Shown piece after piece: positions 11,122 through 18,540 of a stretch of 18,540 nt of DNA (within the stretch, counting starts at the first letter, position 1; each line of letters opens with the position of its first letter). A program made the position numbers and the translations under genes. The notes beneath the pieces were generated by a model, which had not been told where the DNA came from, did no database searches, and was given only the letters and a program-made list of their open reading frames with translations. The stretch covers positions 1 through 18,540 of the forward strand of contig CBFHUP010000051.1 of assembly GCA_965659115.1 (NCBI GenBank), in the 5' to 3' direction. Source of the stretch: UBA8752 sp965659115. GTDB taxonomy: Bacteria; Bacteroidota; Bacteroidia; Flavobacteriales_D; Sanyastnellaceae.

Positions 11122-13194
11122 ATGAGGTTACTCGACAATTACATCGCTGGTCAATGGGTTCCAGCAGGCTCCAACCCTCAGGTTTTACTAGATGCAGTGC
11201 ACGGTCACGAGGTGGCTGGCGCCGATGCGTCTAGTGTGGATTTGGCTTCGGCATTTGATTATGCAAGGACTGTGGGGTCAAAAAACCTGCGGCGCATGAC
11301 CTTCCAAGAGCGCGGGCGCATGCTCAAAGCGCTGGCCCTTCATTTAATGGAGAGAAAGGAGGAGTTTTACAAATGGAGTGCCTACACAGGTGCTACGCGC
11401 TCAGATGCTTGGGTGGATGTCGAAGGAGGTATCGGCACGCTGTTTGCCTTTGCCAGTTTGAGGAAACAACTTCCCGACCTCCCCTACTTGGTGGATGGAG
11501 ACCCAGCTCTGTTGTCCAAGGGGGGCACATTTATAGGTCATCATATCGGTGTTCCCAAGCGTGGCGTTGCGGTTCACATCAACGCCTACAACTTCCCCAT
11601 TTGGGGCATGCTGGAAAAAGTCAGTGTGAATTTGCTTGCCGGCGTTCCCGCCTTGGTGAAGCCGGCGACGCTAACCTCTTATGTGGCGCATTCGATGGTC
11701 AAGGAGATTGTGGCGTCAGGTATTTTGCCAGAAGGTGCATTACAATTGGTATGTGGCGGTGCACGGGACATCTTGGATCATGTAGGCTTTCAGGACGTTG
11801 TGACGTTTACTGGCTCCGCGCAGACGGGCCTTAAACTCAAGTCACATCCCCGGATTCTATCTGAAAACGTGCCCTTCAATTTAGAGGCGGACTCTCTGAA
11901 CAGCCTTGTTTTAGGGCCTGACGCCGAGCCAGGAACGCCTGAGTTCGACCTGTTTGTGAAAGAGTTGCGGAAGGAAATGACCATCAAGTGTGGCCAGCGT
12001 TGCACTGCTGTGCGCCGGGCCATGGTTCCGGAAAGCCGTTTGGAGGCAGTGCGGGACGCATTGAAAGTGCAGTTGGAACGTGTCCCCATGGGCGACCCCG
12101 CAGTGGAAGGCGTGCGCATGGGAGCTCTCGCTGGTTTGGAGCAGCGTCAAGAAGTCAGGCAGGCTGTTGCCCGATTGGAACAAGAGGCAGAAACGCTGTT
12201 GTCCTTTGATGCTCCAGAATTGATGGGCGGCGATTGGGATACCGGGGCATTTTATGCCCCGCGTTTGTTGACGCACAAAGCGCCAATGCAGGCAGAATTG
12301 GTCCACGAAGTAGAGCCGTTTGGTCCAGTGGCATGCCTCCTTCCCTACAGCAATATTGAGGACGCTATATCTTTGACCCATAAAGGGAAAGGGTCTCTTT
12401 GTTGTAGCATTGTTACAGCAAGTAAAGAGGTGGCTCAGCAGTTTGTGGTCGAGGCGGCCACCCACCACGGAAGGGTGCTGGTGCTCAATGCCGATTGTGC
12501 CAAAGAGAGCACTGGTCATGGCAGCCCCATGCCGCAGTTGGTTCATGGTGGTCCTGGCCGCGCAGGAGGTGGCGAGGAGATGGGGGGATTGAGGGGCTTG
12601 GGGCATTATTTGCAGCGCACCGCCATTCAAGGGCACCCAGACATGATCACGGCTGTCACCCAGCGCCACCAGCCAGGAGCTGCTCGTCCTGAGTCTGTCG
12701 TTCATCCATTCCGGCTTCACTTTGAAGATCAAAAAGTGGGCATGACGTTCACAACCCACCGCCACACCGTAACCGAAGCAGACATCGTCAACTTTGCCAA
12801 TGTCTCAGGGGATCATTTTTATGCCCATGTGGATGAGACCGCTTTGGAAGGGACGATTTTTGAAGGCCGTGTGGCCCATGGATACTGGGTGCTGTCCAAG
12901 GCTGCTGGAATGTTTGTGGAGCCCCACAAAGGACCCGTTCTCTTGAATTACGGTTTGGAAAGCTGTCGTTTTACCAAGCCTGTGTATCCCGGAATGACCA
13001 TTGGGGTTCAGCTGACTGTGGAAGAGAAAATTCAGCAAGAGCAGCGCAGTGAAGAGGATGTGCTCAAGGGCATTGTCAAATTCAAGGTGGACGTTACGGA
13101 TGAAACGGGTGAAACTGTGGCCATCGCCACCATTCTGACCATGGTGGCAAACCGGGAGCAGCCGGAGTGGAATGCAGAAACCAAAGCGGACTAA
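11122..13194 (+). CDS. paaZ: Bifunctional aldehyde dehydrogenase / enoyl-CoA hydratase PaaZ
   Basis: In E. coli, PaaZ opens the oxepin-CoA ring in phenylacetate catabolism (MaoC-type hydrolase) and oxidises the resulting semialdehyde with NADP+ (ALDH). This 690-aa protein closely matches the 681-aa E. coli enzyme end to end. The ALDH half is about 1-520, with the GxxxPxxxxxxAYNFP-like region at 143-160, the general base Glu255 in NLEADSLN and the catalytic Cys294 in GQRCTAVRR. The MaoC half is about 530-680, with the hot-dog dehydratase motif SGDHFYAH (562-569; Asp564 and His569 are the expected catalytic pair) and HGYWVLS at 586-592. The start MRLLDNYIAGQW matches the family; the open frame extends upstream to 10795 but runs into the T9SS gene. 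No paaA-E, paaG or paaK genes are in the window. It is first of a five-gene cluster. Confidence 0.93.
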   Translation: MRLLDNYIAGQWVPAGSNPQVLLDAVHGHEVAGADASSVDLASAFDYARTVGSKNLRRMTFQERGRMLKALALHLMERKEEFYKWSAYTGATRSDAWVDVEGGIGTLFAFASLRKQLPDLPYLVDGDPALLSKGGTFIGHHIGVPKRGVAVHINAYNFPIWGMLEKVSVNLLAGVPALVKPATLTSYVAHSMVKEIVASGILPEGALQLVCGGARDILDHVGFQDVVTFTGSAQTGLKLKSHPRILSENVPFNLEADSLNSLVLGPDAEPGTPEFDLFVKELRKEMTIKCGQRCTAVRRAMVPESRLEAVRDALKVQLERVPMGDPAVEGVRMGALAGLEQRQEVRQAVARLEQEAETLLSFDAPELMGGDWDTGAFYAPRLLTHKAPMQAELVHEVEPFGPVACLLPYSNIEDAISLTHKGKGSLCCSIVTASKEVAQQFVVEAATHHGRVLVLNADCAKESTGHGSPMPQLVHGGPGRAGGGEEMGGLRGLGHYLQRTAIQGHPDMITAVTQRHQPGAARPESVVHPFRLHFEDQKVGMTFTTHRHTVTEADIVNFANVSGDHFYAHVDETALEGTIFEGRVAHGYWVLSKAAGMFVEPHKGPVLLNYGLESCRFTKPVYPGMTIGVQLTVEEKIQQEQRSEEDVLKGIVKFKVDVTDETGETVAIATILTMVANREQPEWNAETKAD

Positions 13195-14348
13195 TGTCTC
13201 GTTTGGCGTGGTTCGGTTGGGTGTTGCTGATGGGGGCTTTGGTCCCCTTGGATGGCTTTGGACAAGGGGCTGTGAGCAAGGAACAGATGCGGGCTGATGT
13301 CCGCGCCCTTGACTCTATATATGCCGGGCATGAAATATTGATTGCGAGTGCTTTGTCTTCATTAAGTTCTCGTGATGCTTTACTTCAGTTTGCTGAGGCA
13401 GACGCTCCTCAAAACCGCTTGTCTTGGGCGTTGGTCGTGCACAATTGGTTGCGGAGTGTGGATGATGCGCATACCCGAGTGAGGTTCGAGCTCATGGCGG
13501 ACAGTTTGACGGCCAGCTCCCCTCCTTCTGTTGGGGAGTTGTTGGATCTAAGCGGTCCTTGGGAAGGATTTGCACCTGGCCGTGGTACGTCACAGTGTGG
13601 GCGATTGGCTTGGCTCAATACCACTTGGCCTTGGCTGGGTGCCCTTGTTCCCAGTGAGATGGGCCAAGCGCGCACTGAGAAGGCCGAGTTGGACAACGCC
13701 CCGGAGATGCTGGCTGGGATGGCCGTTGTTGAACACGGTGCATTTGTGCGTTGGGTTGTCCAAGACTTCTCATCGGGTAATGCGTCTGATTTTAAGCGGT
13801 CTTTCCGACGTTGTACGCGCGCTTTACGCAAGGCAGAACTGCCAATCATGTTGGACCTGAGGGGAAATTTGGGAGGATTTCGAACGCGTCGCCATGCGGT
13901 GTTGTCCTTCTTTTTGGCTCCAAGTGAATGGCCTGTAGAGATGGAGTCTGAATTTGGCGTGAACGGCGAAATCACCGAAAGGGTGATCCCCCCGATGACC
14001 GCCTTGAAGGTTTCGAAACGCACTGATGTGCCCTTGGCAGTGCTGGTGGATGGATTGAGTTTCAGTGCTTCGCTGTTGCTTGCAGATGCGGTGCTCTTGT
14101 CTGATCGCGGGCGGTTATTTGGCATCCGTCCATTGGGCCATTCAGGCGGTTGTACCGGATCACCAGAAGAGCATGTTCTGCCAGGGTCGGGTATTGTGGT
14201 GACTTGTCCCACCTTGGCAACCTCTATAGGCCATGGGCCTCCTGTCCCCTTTGGCTTGCCTGACGATGCGTCTCCAGAAGCGGGTCAACAGGCATGGACC
14301 GATGCTGTGCGTTGGTTGCTGTCGGCAGACCTGGTTTCTCCGAGGTAA
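13194..14348 (+). CDS. Secreted S41 (C-terminal processing) peptidase-like protein
   Basis: Probably a periplasmic or secreted protein with the S41/tail-specific-protease fold; the activity is uncertain. It is 384 aa with a signal peptide (about 1-23, ending DGFG before QG). S41 landmarks: VDDAHTRV (89-96), equivalent to the L-x-D-x-H-T motif; IMLDLRGNLGG (218-228), the LDLRGNxGG strand; and VPLAVLVDGLSFSASLLLADA (279-299), where FSAS aligns with the T-(A/S)-S-A-(S/E) nucleophile motif. No Lys occurs after residue 275, so the CtpA/Tsp Ser-Lys dyad is absent. Either the tricorn-like Ser-His scheme applies (His93) or it is a pseudoenzyme. There is no recognisable PDZ domain. The ATG overlaps the paaZ TAA (TAATG), so it is translationally coupled. 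The in-frame ATG at 13167 lies inside paaZ and lacks the signal peptide context. Confidence 0.65.
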   Translation: MSRLAWFGWVLLMGALVPLDGFGQGAVSKEQMRADVRALDSIYAGHEILIASALSSLSSRDALLQFAEADAPQNRLSWALVVHNWLRSVDDAHTRVRFELMADSLTASSPPSVGELLDLSGPWEGFAPGRGTSQCGRLAWLNTTWPWLGALVPSEMGQARTEKAELDNAPEMLAGMAVVEHGAFVRWVVQDFSSGNASDFKRSFRRCTRALRKAELPIMLDLRGNLGGFRTRRHAVLSFFLAPSEWPVEMESEFGVNGEITERVIPPMTALKVSKRTDVPLAVLVDGLSFSASLLLADAVLLSDRGRLFGIRPLGHSGGCTGSPEEHVLPGSGIVVTCPTLATSIGHGPPVPFGLPDDASPEAGQQAWTDAVRWLLSADLVSPR

Positions 14349-14356
14349 TTTGCGGC

Positions 14357-14884
14357 ATGCTGTTTCGGGCTCCATATCGGCGGTTATTCTTCCTGCAGGC
14401 GTCGTTATTGCTGTTCTGTATGCTTCAGTTGGGGCCAGTTTCGGGCCAGCAAGACAGTGTTTTATCCATGGGCGAAGCCCGTATGCTTTCGGCCTTGAAG
14501 GATCGGTTTATGCCCATGTCTTCGGTGGACCGTATTTGGACCGGTGCTTTTTTGTCGGCCGCGCGGAAGTCTGCGCGCATGATGGCGAGCATTGATTCGG
14601 TGCAGCGCTCGGGCATGGATGAAGACGAAGTTTTGGTGCGGGTGGGTGCGTTGAGACAGGATTTGAGGACCGTGAAGAGCGATCGAAACGCCTTTATCGC
14701 TGGATTCCTGACTCCAATTCAACAGCTTGCCTTGGACAGCATCTTGAACCCTCCAGCTCCCTCCATCCAGCATTTTGGATTTCACGACAGGCTCAAGTGC
14801 CTCGTGTGCAAAAAGCCCAATGAGGGTGCAGTGTTTCCTTCGGGTGTCAAAAGTCCCGATCAATTGATGATTCCCAAGCAATGA
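14357..14884 (+). CDS. Small secreted protein of unknown function
   Basis: I do not recognise a family. The 175-aa product has a signal peptide (about 1-30: MLFRAPYRRL, then a hydrophobic run, cleavage near SG-QQ). The mature part is mostly helical and rich in Arg, Lys, Ser and Met. Features are LKDRFMPMSSVDRIWTGAFL (47-66), a charged helix MDEDEVLVRVGALRQDLRTV (87-106), an LTPIQQLALDSIL segment (118-130) resembling the LTxxQ motif of Spy/CpxP-like periplasmic proteins, and a CLVCKK pair (148-153) that is not a haem CxxCH site. The start is 8 bp after the S41-like stop, and the last codons overlap the GH92 gene (ATGA), so it belongs to the same transcript. An upstream in-frame ATG at 14294 would overlap the previous gene and bury the signal peptide. 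Confidence 0.7.
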   Translation: MLFRAPYRRLFFLQASLLLFCMLQLGPVSGQQDSVLSMGEARMLSALKDRFMPMSSVDRIWTGAFLSAARKSARMMASIDSVQRSGMDEDEVLVRVGALRQDLRTVKSDRNAFIAGFLTPIQQLALDSILNPPAPSIQHFGFHDRLKCLVCKKPNEGAVFPSGVKSPDQLMIPKQ

Positions 14885-17800
14885 CTTTTTCCTTCTCACT
14901 TTTTCGGTCTGAAGCACTGTTCGTGGTCCTGTTGGCGGTGTCTGTAGCAGGCTGTGGCAAGGTGGGGACTCCCCTATCACGCTCGGTCGATCCGTTTATT
15001 GGAACAGGTGGTCATGGGCATACTTACCCTGGTGCTACGGTTCCTTTTGGGATGGTTCAATTGAGTCCTGACACGCGACTCGATGGTTGGGACGGCTGCG
15101 GGGGATTTCACATTACCGATGATGTGGTCTACGGCTTCAGTCATACGCACCTGCAGGGTACAGGGGTGAGCGATTACGGCGATGTCTTGCTCATGCCCAC
15201 CGTTGGGAAGATGGATACGGGTCAGGTTTGGAGAGAGCGTTACCGAGACCGTTTTGTGAAGGGCAGCCAAGTGGCGCATGCAGGTTACTACCGTTGTGCG
15301 CTGGACCGGAGTGGTGTCGAGGTCGAGCTCACCGCTTCAGACCGTGTGGGGCATCACCGTTGGACGCTTGAATCCAAAGACACTTTGCAGTTGATCGTAG
15401 ACCTGGATCACCGGGATGAATTGATCAATTATGGAATGTACCCGTTGGACGACTCCACCTTGGTAGGTCAACGTGTTTCGGACAACTGGGCGGAAGAGCA
15501 ACATGTGTATTTCGCCATGCGGTTCAACCGGGCTTTTGAGTGGCTAGATCAGATGGCTGAATTGGAGACATTGGAGGTCAATGGCGTATTGGAGCAAGAG
15601 TTGAGCTTCGTCCCCATATTTGCATTGGTATTCAAGGATGTGGAGTCGATAGAAGCCCGTGTTTCTTTGAGTTTCGTAGACATCAAAGGTGCAGTTCAAA
15701 ATTTGAACGAAGAGGCGCCTCAAGCAAACGGTTTTGACGGTGCTCGACAAGCTGCGGAAGCCCGCTGGGATACCGCCCTAGCTCGCATCGACATTTCCGA
15801 AGAAGACCCCGAAGAACGCACGGTATTTTACACATCGTTGTACCACAGTTTGACGGTGCCCAATCTTGCCACTGATGTGGATGGGCGCTATCGTGGGACC
15901 GACCTGCAGATTCATTCAGCCCCAGAAAATGCCCCAAGGCATACCGTCTTCTCCTTGTGGGACACATTCAGGGCTACCCACCCCCTGCTCAATGTGCTGG
16001 AGCCTGAGCGCACACAGGTCTTCGTCCAAAATTTCATTGGGATGCATGAAGAAGGCGGTAAGCTCCCCATGTGGGAGTTGGCTTCTAACTACACGGGATG
16101 CATGATCGGCTACCATGCAGTTCCAGTGATCGCCGATGCGTGGGCCAAAGGTTTGCGGGGGTTTGATGCCGAGGCAGCTTTGGAGGCCATGGTGGCTGTG
16201 GCCACCTCCAATGACCTGTCCAAGCCGGTATGGGACAGTTTGGGATATCTCCCTCTTGAAAAAGAAAGCGAGAGTGTATCCAAAACATTAGAGTATGCCT
16301 TTGACGATGCCTGTATCGCGCAAATGGCGCAGGAGATGGGGCGCATGGATATCGCAGAGCGGTTTGGCCGAAGAGCGCAGGGTTGGCGAAACCTCTACAA
16401 TCCGAGCAGTGGCTTTCTTCAGCCCAGGTATGGCGCTGCATGGCGCGAGGCATTTGACCCTACAGAAGTGACTTTTGAATACACAGAAGCCAATGGCTGG
16501 CAGTACAATTTCTTTGTGCCGCATGACGTGTCAGGGCACATGGAGCTGATGGGCGGTTCCGAGGGCTATGCGCACATGCTCGACAGCATGTTCAACGGTC
16601 CGAGTCGATTGTCTGGCCGTCATCAGAGTGACATTACGGGATTGATTGGCCAATATGCCCACGGCAATGAGCCGTCCCATCACATGGCTTACTTGCCGGC
16701 TTTTGCTGGTTACCCAGAGCGCACACAGGCCTTGGTAGACAGCATATGTGACGCCCTGTATACGGCAGAACCCGACGGGCTGAGTGGCAACGAAGATTGC
16801 GGCCAGATGAGCAGTTGGTTTGTGTGGAGCGCATTGGGGCTGTACCCCGTTACGCCCGGTTCTGCCCAGTATGTGATTGGAACGCCCCGTTACGATGCAT
16901 TCCGCTGGACCTTGCCCAATGGAAAGGCGCTCGAAGTGAAGGTTGATAGAACTTCACCAGAGGCGGTTTACGTTCATGGCCTGACTGTGAATGGCGCGCC
17001 TTTGGACCGGTCTTGGATCCACCACGAAGAGCTGATGGCTGGTGGTCAATGGCGTTTTGACATTCGCGATGAACCGGTTGGGCCCAATGGATGGGGCAAG
17101 GCACGCAGTACCTGGCCCGTGGAGGATTGGACATTGGGAGATGAGGCCTTTGTGGCAGCGCCCTTCATTGACGCTCCTCGCAGTTATTCGGGTGACAGCT
17201 TGGAGGTGGCTTTGGGCACGGTAGATTCGAATGCCCAGGTGTGGGTGCGCGTTGTGGGAGATGCTCCTGGCGCTTGCGCGATGGGTCCAGATTTGTCTGG
17301 TTTTAAGCCAGCACAGGGCCCCGTAACGGTAAGGGGAACCCAAGTGGTGCAGCTTTTTGCCGAAGATGATGGGGTGCGCAGTGCTGTGGTCTCTTCGCGG
17401 ATTGCCAGGGTGAATCCTGCTTTTAGCATCGAAATCCGTGACCCTTATGCCAACCAGTATGCCGCTGGTGGAGACCGTGCATTGATCGATGGAATCCAAG
17501 GAGAAGGAGAAGACTTCAGAACAGGAGATTGGCAGGGTTATTACGGAAAGGATGCATTTGTTACCGTGGATTTGGGTCAGGAATACAGGGTCAAGTCGCT
17601 AAGTGTTGGTGTGTTGCAGGATGTGAAGTCATGGATTTGGGCTCCAGAGATGGTGACGTGCAGAACATCTATTGATGGGGTGGACTTTCAGCCCTTTGGG
17701 TCCGAATCGCCAGGCTTGGACCCACAAGACTATACGCCCAGCACCCAGCGCATGACCTTCGAGGGGAACGCTACCGCCCGTTACGTGCAAATGGAGCTCC

Positions 17801-17904
17801 ATCAATTCAACGGTGCGGTGATCCCCGAATGGCATTTGGGACGGTTTAACCCTACGTGGGTTTTCGCCGATGAATTTGGGTTCGACATTGAGCCATTGAA
17901 ATGA
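14881..17904 (+). CDS. GH92 family alpha-mannosidase lipoprotein with C-terminal discoidin-like domain
   Basis: Calcium-dependent, inverting exo-alpha-mannosidase family that trims mannose (often alpha-1,2) from glycans. The 1007-aa product has a lipoprotein signal (VAGC, Cys25), so it is membrane-anchored, but it lacks an acidic lipoprotein export signal after the Cys. The GH92 N-terminal beta-sandwich starts VDPFIGTGGHGHTYPGATVPFGM (36-58). The (alpha/alpha)6 barrel contains SLWDTFRATHPL (358-369), YTEANGWQYNFFVPHD (534-549; its Glu is the likely general acid), GNEPSHHMAYL (595-605) and GNEDCGQMSSW (636-646). GH92 enzymes usually end near 730-780 residues; here about 250 more follow. They comprise a linker with Fn3/chitobiase-C-like strands (about 755-848) and a discoidin/F5-8C-like module (868-1005: DGIQG, FRTGDWQGYYG, VTVDLGQ, RYVQME) like those ending Bacteroidota hexosaminidases. 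It overlaps both neighbours by 4 bp. No susC/susD genes are nearby. Confidence 0.93.
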   Translation: MTFSFSLFRSEALFVVLLAVSVAGCGKVGTPLSRSVDPFIGTGGHGHTYPGATVPFGMVQLSPDTRLDGWDGCGGFHITDDVVYGFSHTHLQGTGVSDYGDVLLMPTVGKMDTGQVWRERYRDRFVKGSQVAHAGYYRCALDRSGVEVELTASDRVGHHRWTLESKDTLQLIVDLDHRDELINYGMYPLDDSTLVGQRVSDNWAEEQHVYFAMRFNRAFEWLDQMAELETLEVNGVLEQELSFVPIFALVFKDVESIEARVSLSFVDIKGAVQNLNEEAPQANGFDGARQAAEARWDTALARIDISEEDPEERTVFYTSLYHSLTVPNLATDVDGRYRGTDLQIHSAPENAPRHTVFSLWDTFRATHPLLNVLEPERTQVFVQNFIGMHEEGGKLPMWELASNYTGCMIGYHAVPVIADAWAKGLRGFDAEAALEAMVAVATSNDLSKPVWDSLGYLPLEKESESVSKTLEYAFDDACIAQMAQEMGRMDIAERFGRRAQGWRNLYNPSSGFLQPRYGAAWREAFDPTEVTFEYTEANGWQYNFFVPHDVSGHMELMGGSEGYAHMLDSMFNGPSRLSGRHQSDITGLIGQYAHGNEPSHHMAYLPAFAGYPERTQALVDSICDALYTAEPDGLSGNEDCGQMSSWFVWSALGLYPVTPGSAQYVIGTPRYDAFRWTLPNGKALEVKVDRTSPEAVYVHGLTVNGAPLDRSWIHHEELMAGGQWRFDIRDEPVGPNGWGKARSTWPVEDWTLGDEAFVAAPFIDAPRSYSGDSLEVALGTVDSNAQVWVRVVGDAPGACAMGPDLSGFKPAQGPVTVRGTQVVQLFAEDDGVRSAVVSSRIARVNPAFSIEIRDPYANQYAAGGDRALIDGIQGEGEDFRTGDWQGYYGKDAFVTVDLGQEYRVKSLSVGVLQDVKSWIWAPEMVTCRTSIDGVDFQPFGSESPGLDPQDYTPSTQRMTFEGNATARYVQMELHQFNGAVIPEWHLGRFNPTWVFADEFGFDIEPLK

Positions 17905-18540
17905 TGAAAGAAGGGGCTGACTTTGACCGGCGGGGACTGGCGATGACCACCCCTCACCCCCTTGGCGAGCGGATTGTCAAGGCAGAGGGGTGTTGGCTCG
18001 AAACCGATCAAGGAGAGCGCTTGTTTGACCTCGTCAGCGGCATTGGCGTGAGTTCTCTGGGACACGGCAATCCACAGATTGCGCAAGCTCTGCACGACCA
18101 GATTGACAAGCATTTGCACGTCATGGTCTATGGTGAATACGCCCAAGAGCCTCAAGACCGGGCAGCCCATGCGCTGCTGGAGCCACTGCGTCAATACGGC
18201 TTGGATGCGGTATACTTCGTCAACAGTGGCACAGAAGCCATTGAAGGTGCGATGAAGTTGACGCGCAGGGTGACTGGCCGACAAGAGATTTTCGGGCTCA
18301 CAGGCGGTTATCACGGCGGCACCATGGGTGCATTGAGCTTGTCCACCCCTTCGCATCGGCGCAATGCATTTTTGCCGTTGCTGCCCCAAGTGGGGCACTT
18401 GTCGTTCGGTGATGAGGAGGCTTTGCAGCACATCACTACGCGTACAGCGGCTGTTTTTGCTGAAACAGTCCAAGGCGATGCGGGTATTCGCCCACTGCCA
18501 GGGTCTTATTTCCGGGCCCTGCGAAGCAGGTGCGATGAAG
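17901..18540 (+). CDS. Class III aminotransferase (acetylornithine-type), partial at 3' end
   Basis: PLP-dependent fold-type I aminotransferase, most similar to acetylornithine/aspartate aminotransferase-family proteins. I translated 213 codons from ATG 17901; the gene runs off the window. Motifs: LFDLVSGIGVSSLGHGNP (residues 43-60), VNSGTEAIEGAMKLTRR (PLP phosphate-binding SGTEA), GGYHGGTMGALSLS (the aromatic residue stacking on PLP is the Tyr before HGG) and ETVQGDAGIRPLP (the E-x-x-Q-G motif of class III enzymes). The PLP lysine and the substrate-determining C-terminal half lie beyond the window, so the substrate cannot be decided. The start is an ATGATG pair (17901 or 17904) overlapping the GH92 stop by 4 or 1 bases, which indicates translational coupling. 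Confidence 0.9.
   Translation, partial: MMKEGADFDRRGLAMTTPHPLGERIVKAEGCWLETDQGERLFDLVSGIGVSSLGHGNPQIAQALHDQIDKHLHVMVYGEYAQEPQDRAAHALLEPLRQYGLDAVYFVNSGTEAIEGAMKLTRRVTGRQEIFGLTGGYHGGTMGALSLSTPSHRRNAFLPLLPQVGHLSFGDEEALQHITTRTAAVFAETVQGDAGIRPLPGSYFRALRSRCDE

Noticed and set aside
1..18540. CRISPR array, defence island, prophage or integrative element
   Set aside because: No regularly spaced repeats, no integrase, phage or recognised defence genes, and no tRNA attachment site are seen anywhere in the window.

Overview
The window looks like a chromosomal segment of a Bacteroidota bacterium, most likely a free-living, Flavobacteriales-like lineage of moderate GC. Four things point there. A secreted protein ends in a type IX secretion (T9SS type A) sorting domain. 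The transketolase fragment is of the split, half-size N-terminal subunit type. Start codons lack strong Shine-Dalgarno sequences. Several genes carry the Bacteroidota -7 promoter motif TAnnTTTG just upstream. The genus call is inference; no rRNA or tRNA gene is present.

Layout. (1) 1-562, minus: 5' part of the transketolase N-terminal subunit, divergent from ychF (688-1785), a ribosome-associated P-loop NTPase. (2) 1848-2369, plus: small lipoprotein with an NTF2/SnoaL-like (DUF4440-type) fold. It converges on a minus-strand pair, clpC (2688-5327) followed by a DivIC/FtsB-like division protein (2383-2688), whose stop and start codons share a base. (3) A 207-bp divergent regulatory region with dyads and hairpins separates clpC from gyrA (5535-8078). 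A secreted TPR protein (8151-9305) follows gyrA and ends at a strong UUCG-loop terminator. (4) 9353-9965: about 610 bp without a convincing gene. It holds a dif-like 28-bp site, a perfect 15-bp palindrome sharing a 10-mer with that site, and several inverted repeats that could fold as RNA. (5) 10012-10980, minus: T9SS cargo protein with its own terminator. (6) 11122 to the window end, plus: five tightly packed genes, namely paaZ (ALDH + MaoC fusion), a secreted S41-peptidase-like protein, a small secreted protein of unknown function, a GH92 alpha-mannosidase lipoprotein with a C-terminal carbohydrate-binding-like extension, and a class III aminotransferase cut by the window end. Three junctions overlap by 1-4 bases and one has an 8-bp gap, so they are probably co-transcribed although their known roles differ.

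The first half is housekeeping: carbon metabolism, translation-associated GTPase/ATPase, proteolysis, division and DNA topology. The second half is more accessory: secretion, aromatic-CoA chemistry and glycan trimming. I see no mobile element, CRISPR array or recognisable defence system. The parts most worth a second look are the gene-free stretch at 9353-9965 and the mixed-function five-gene cluster.
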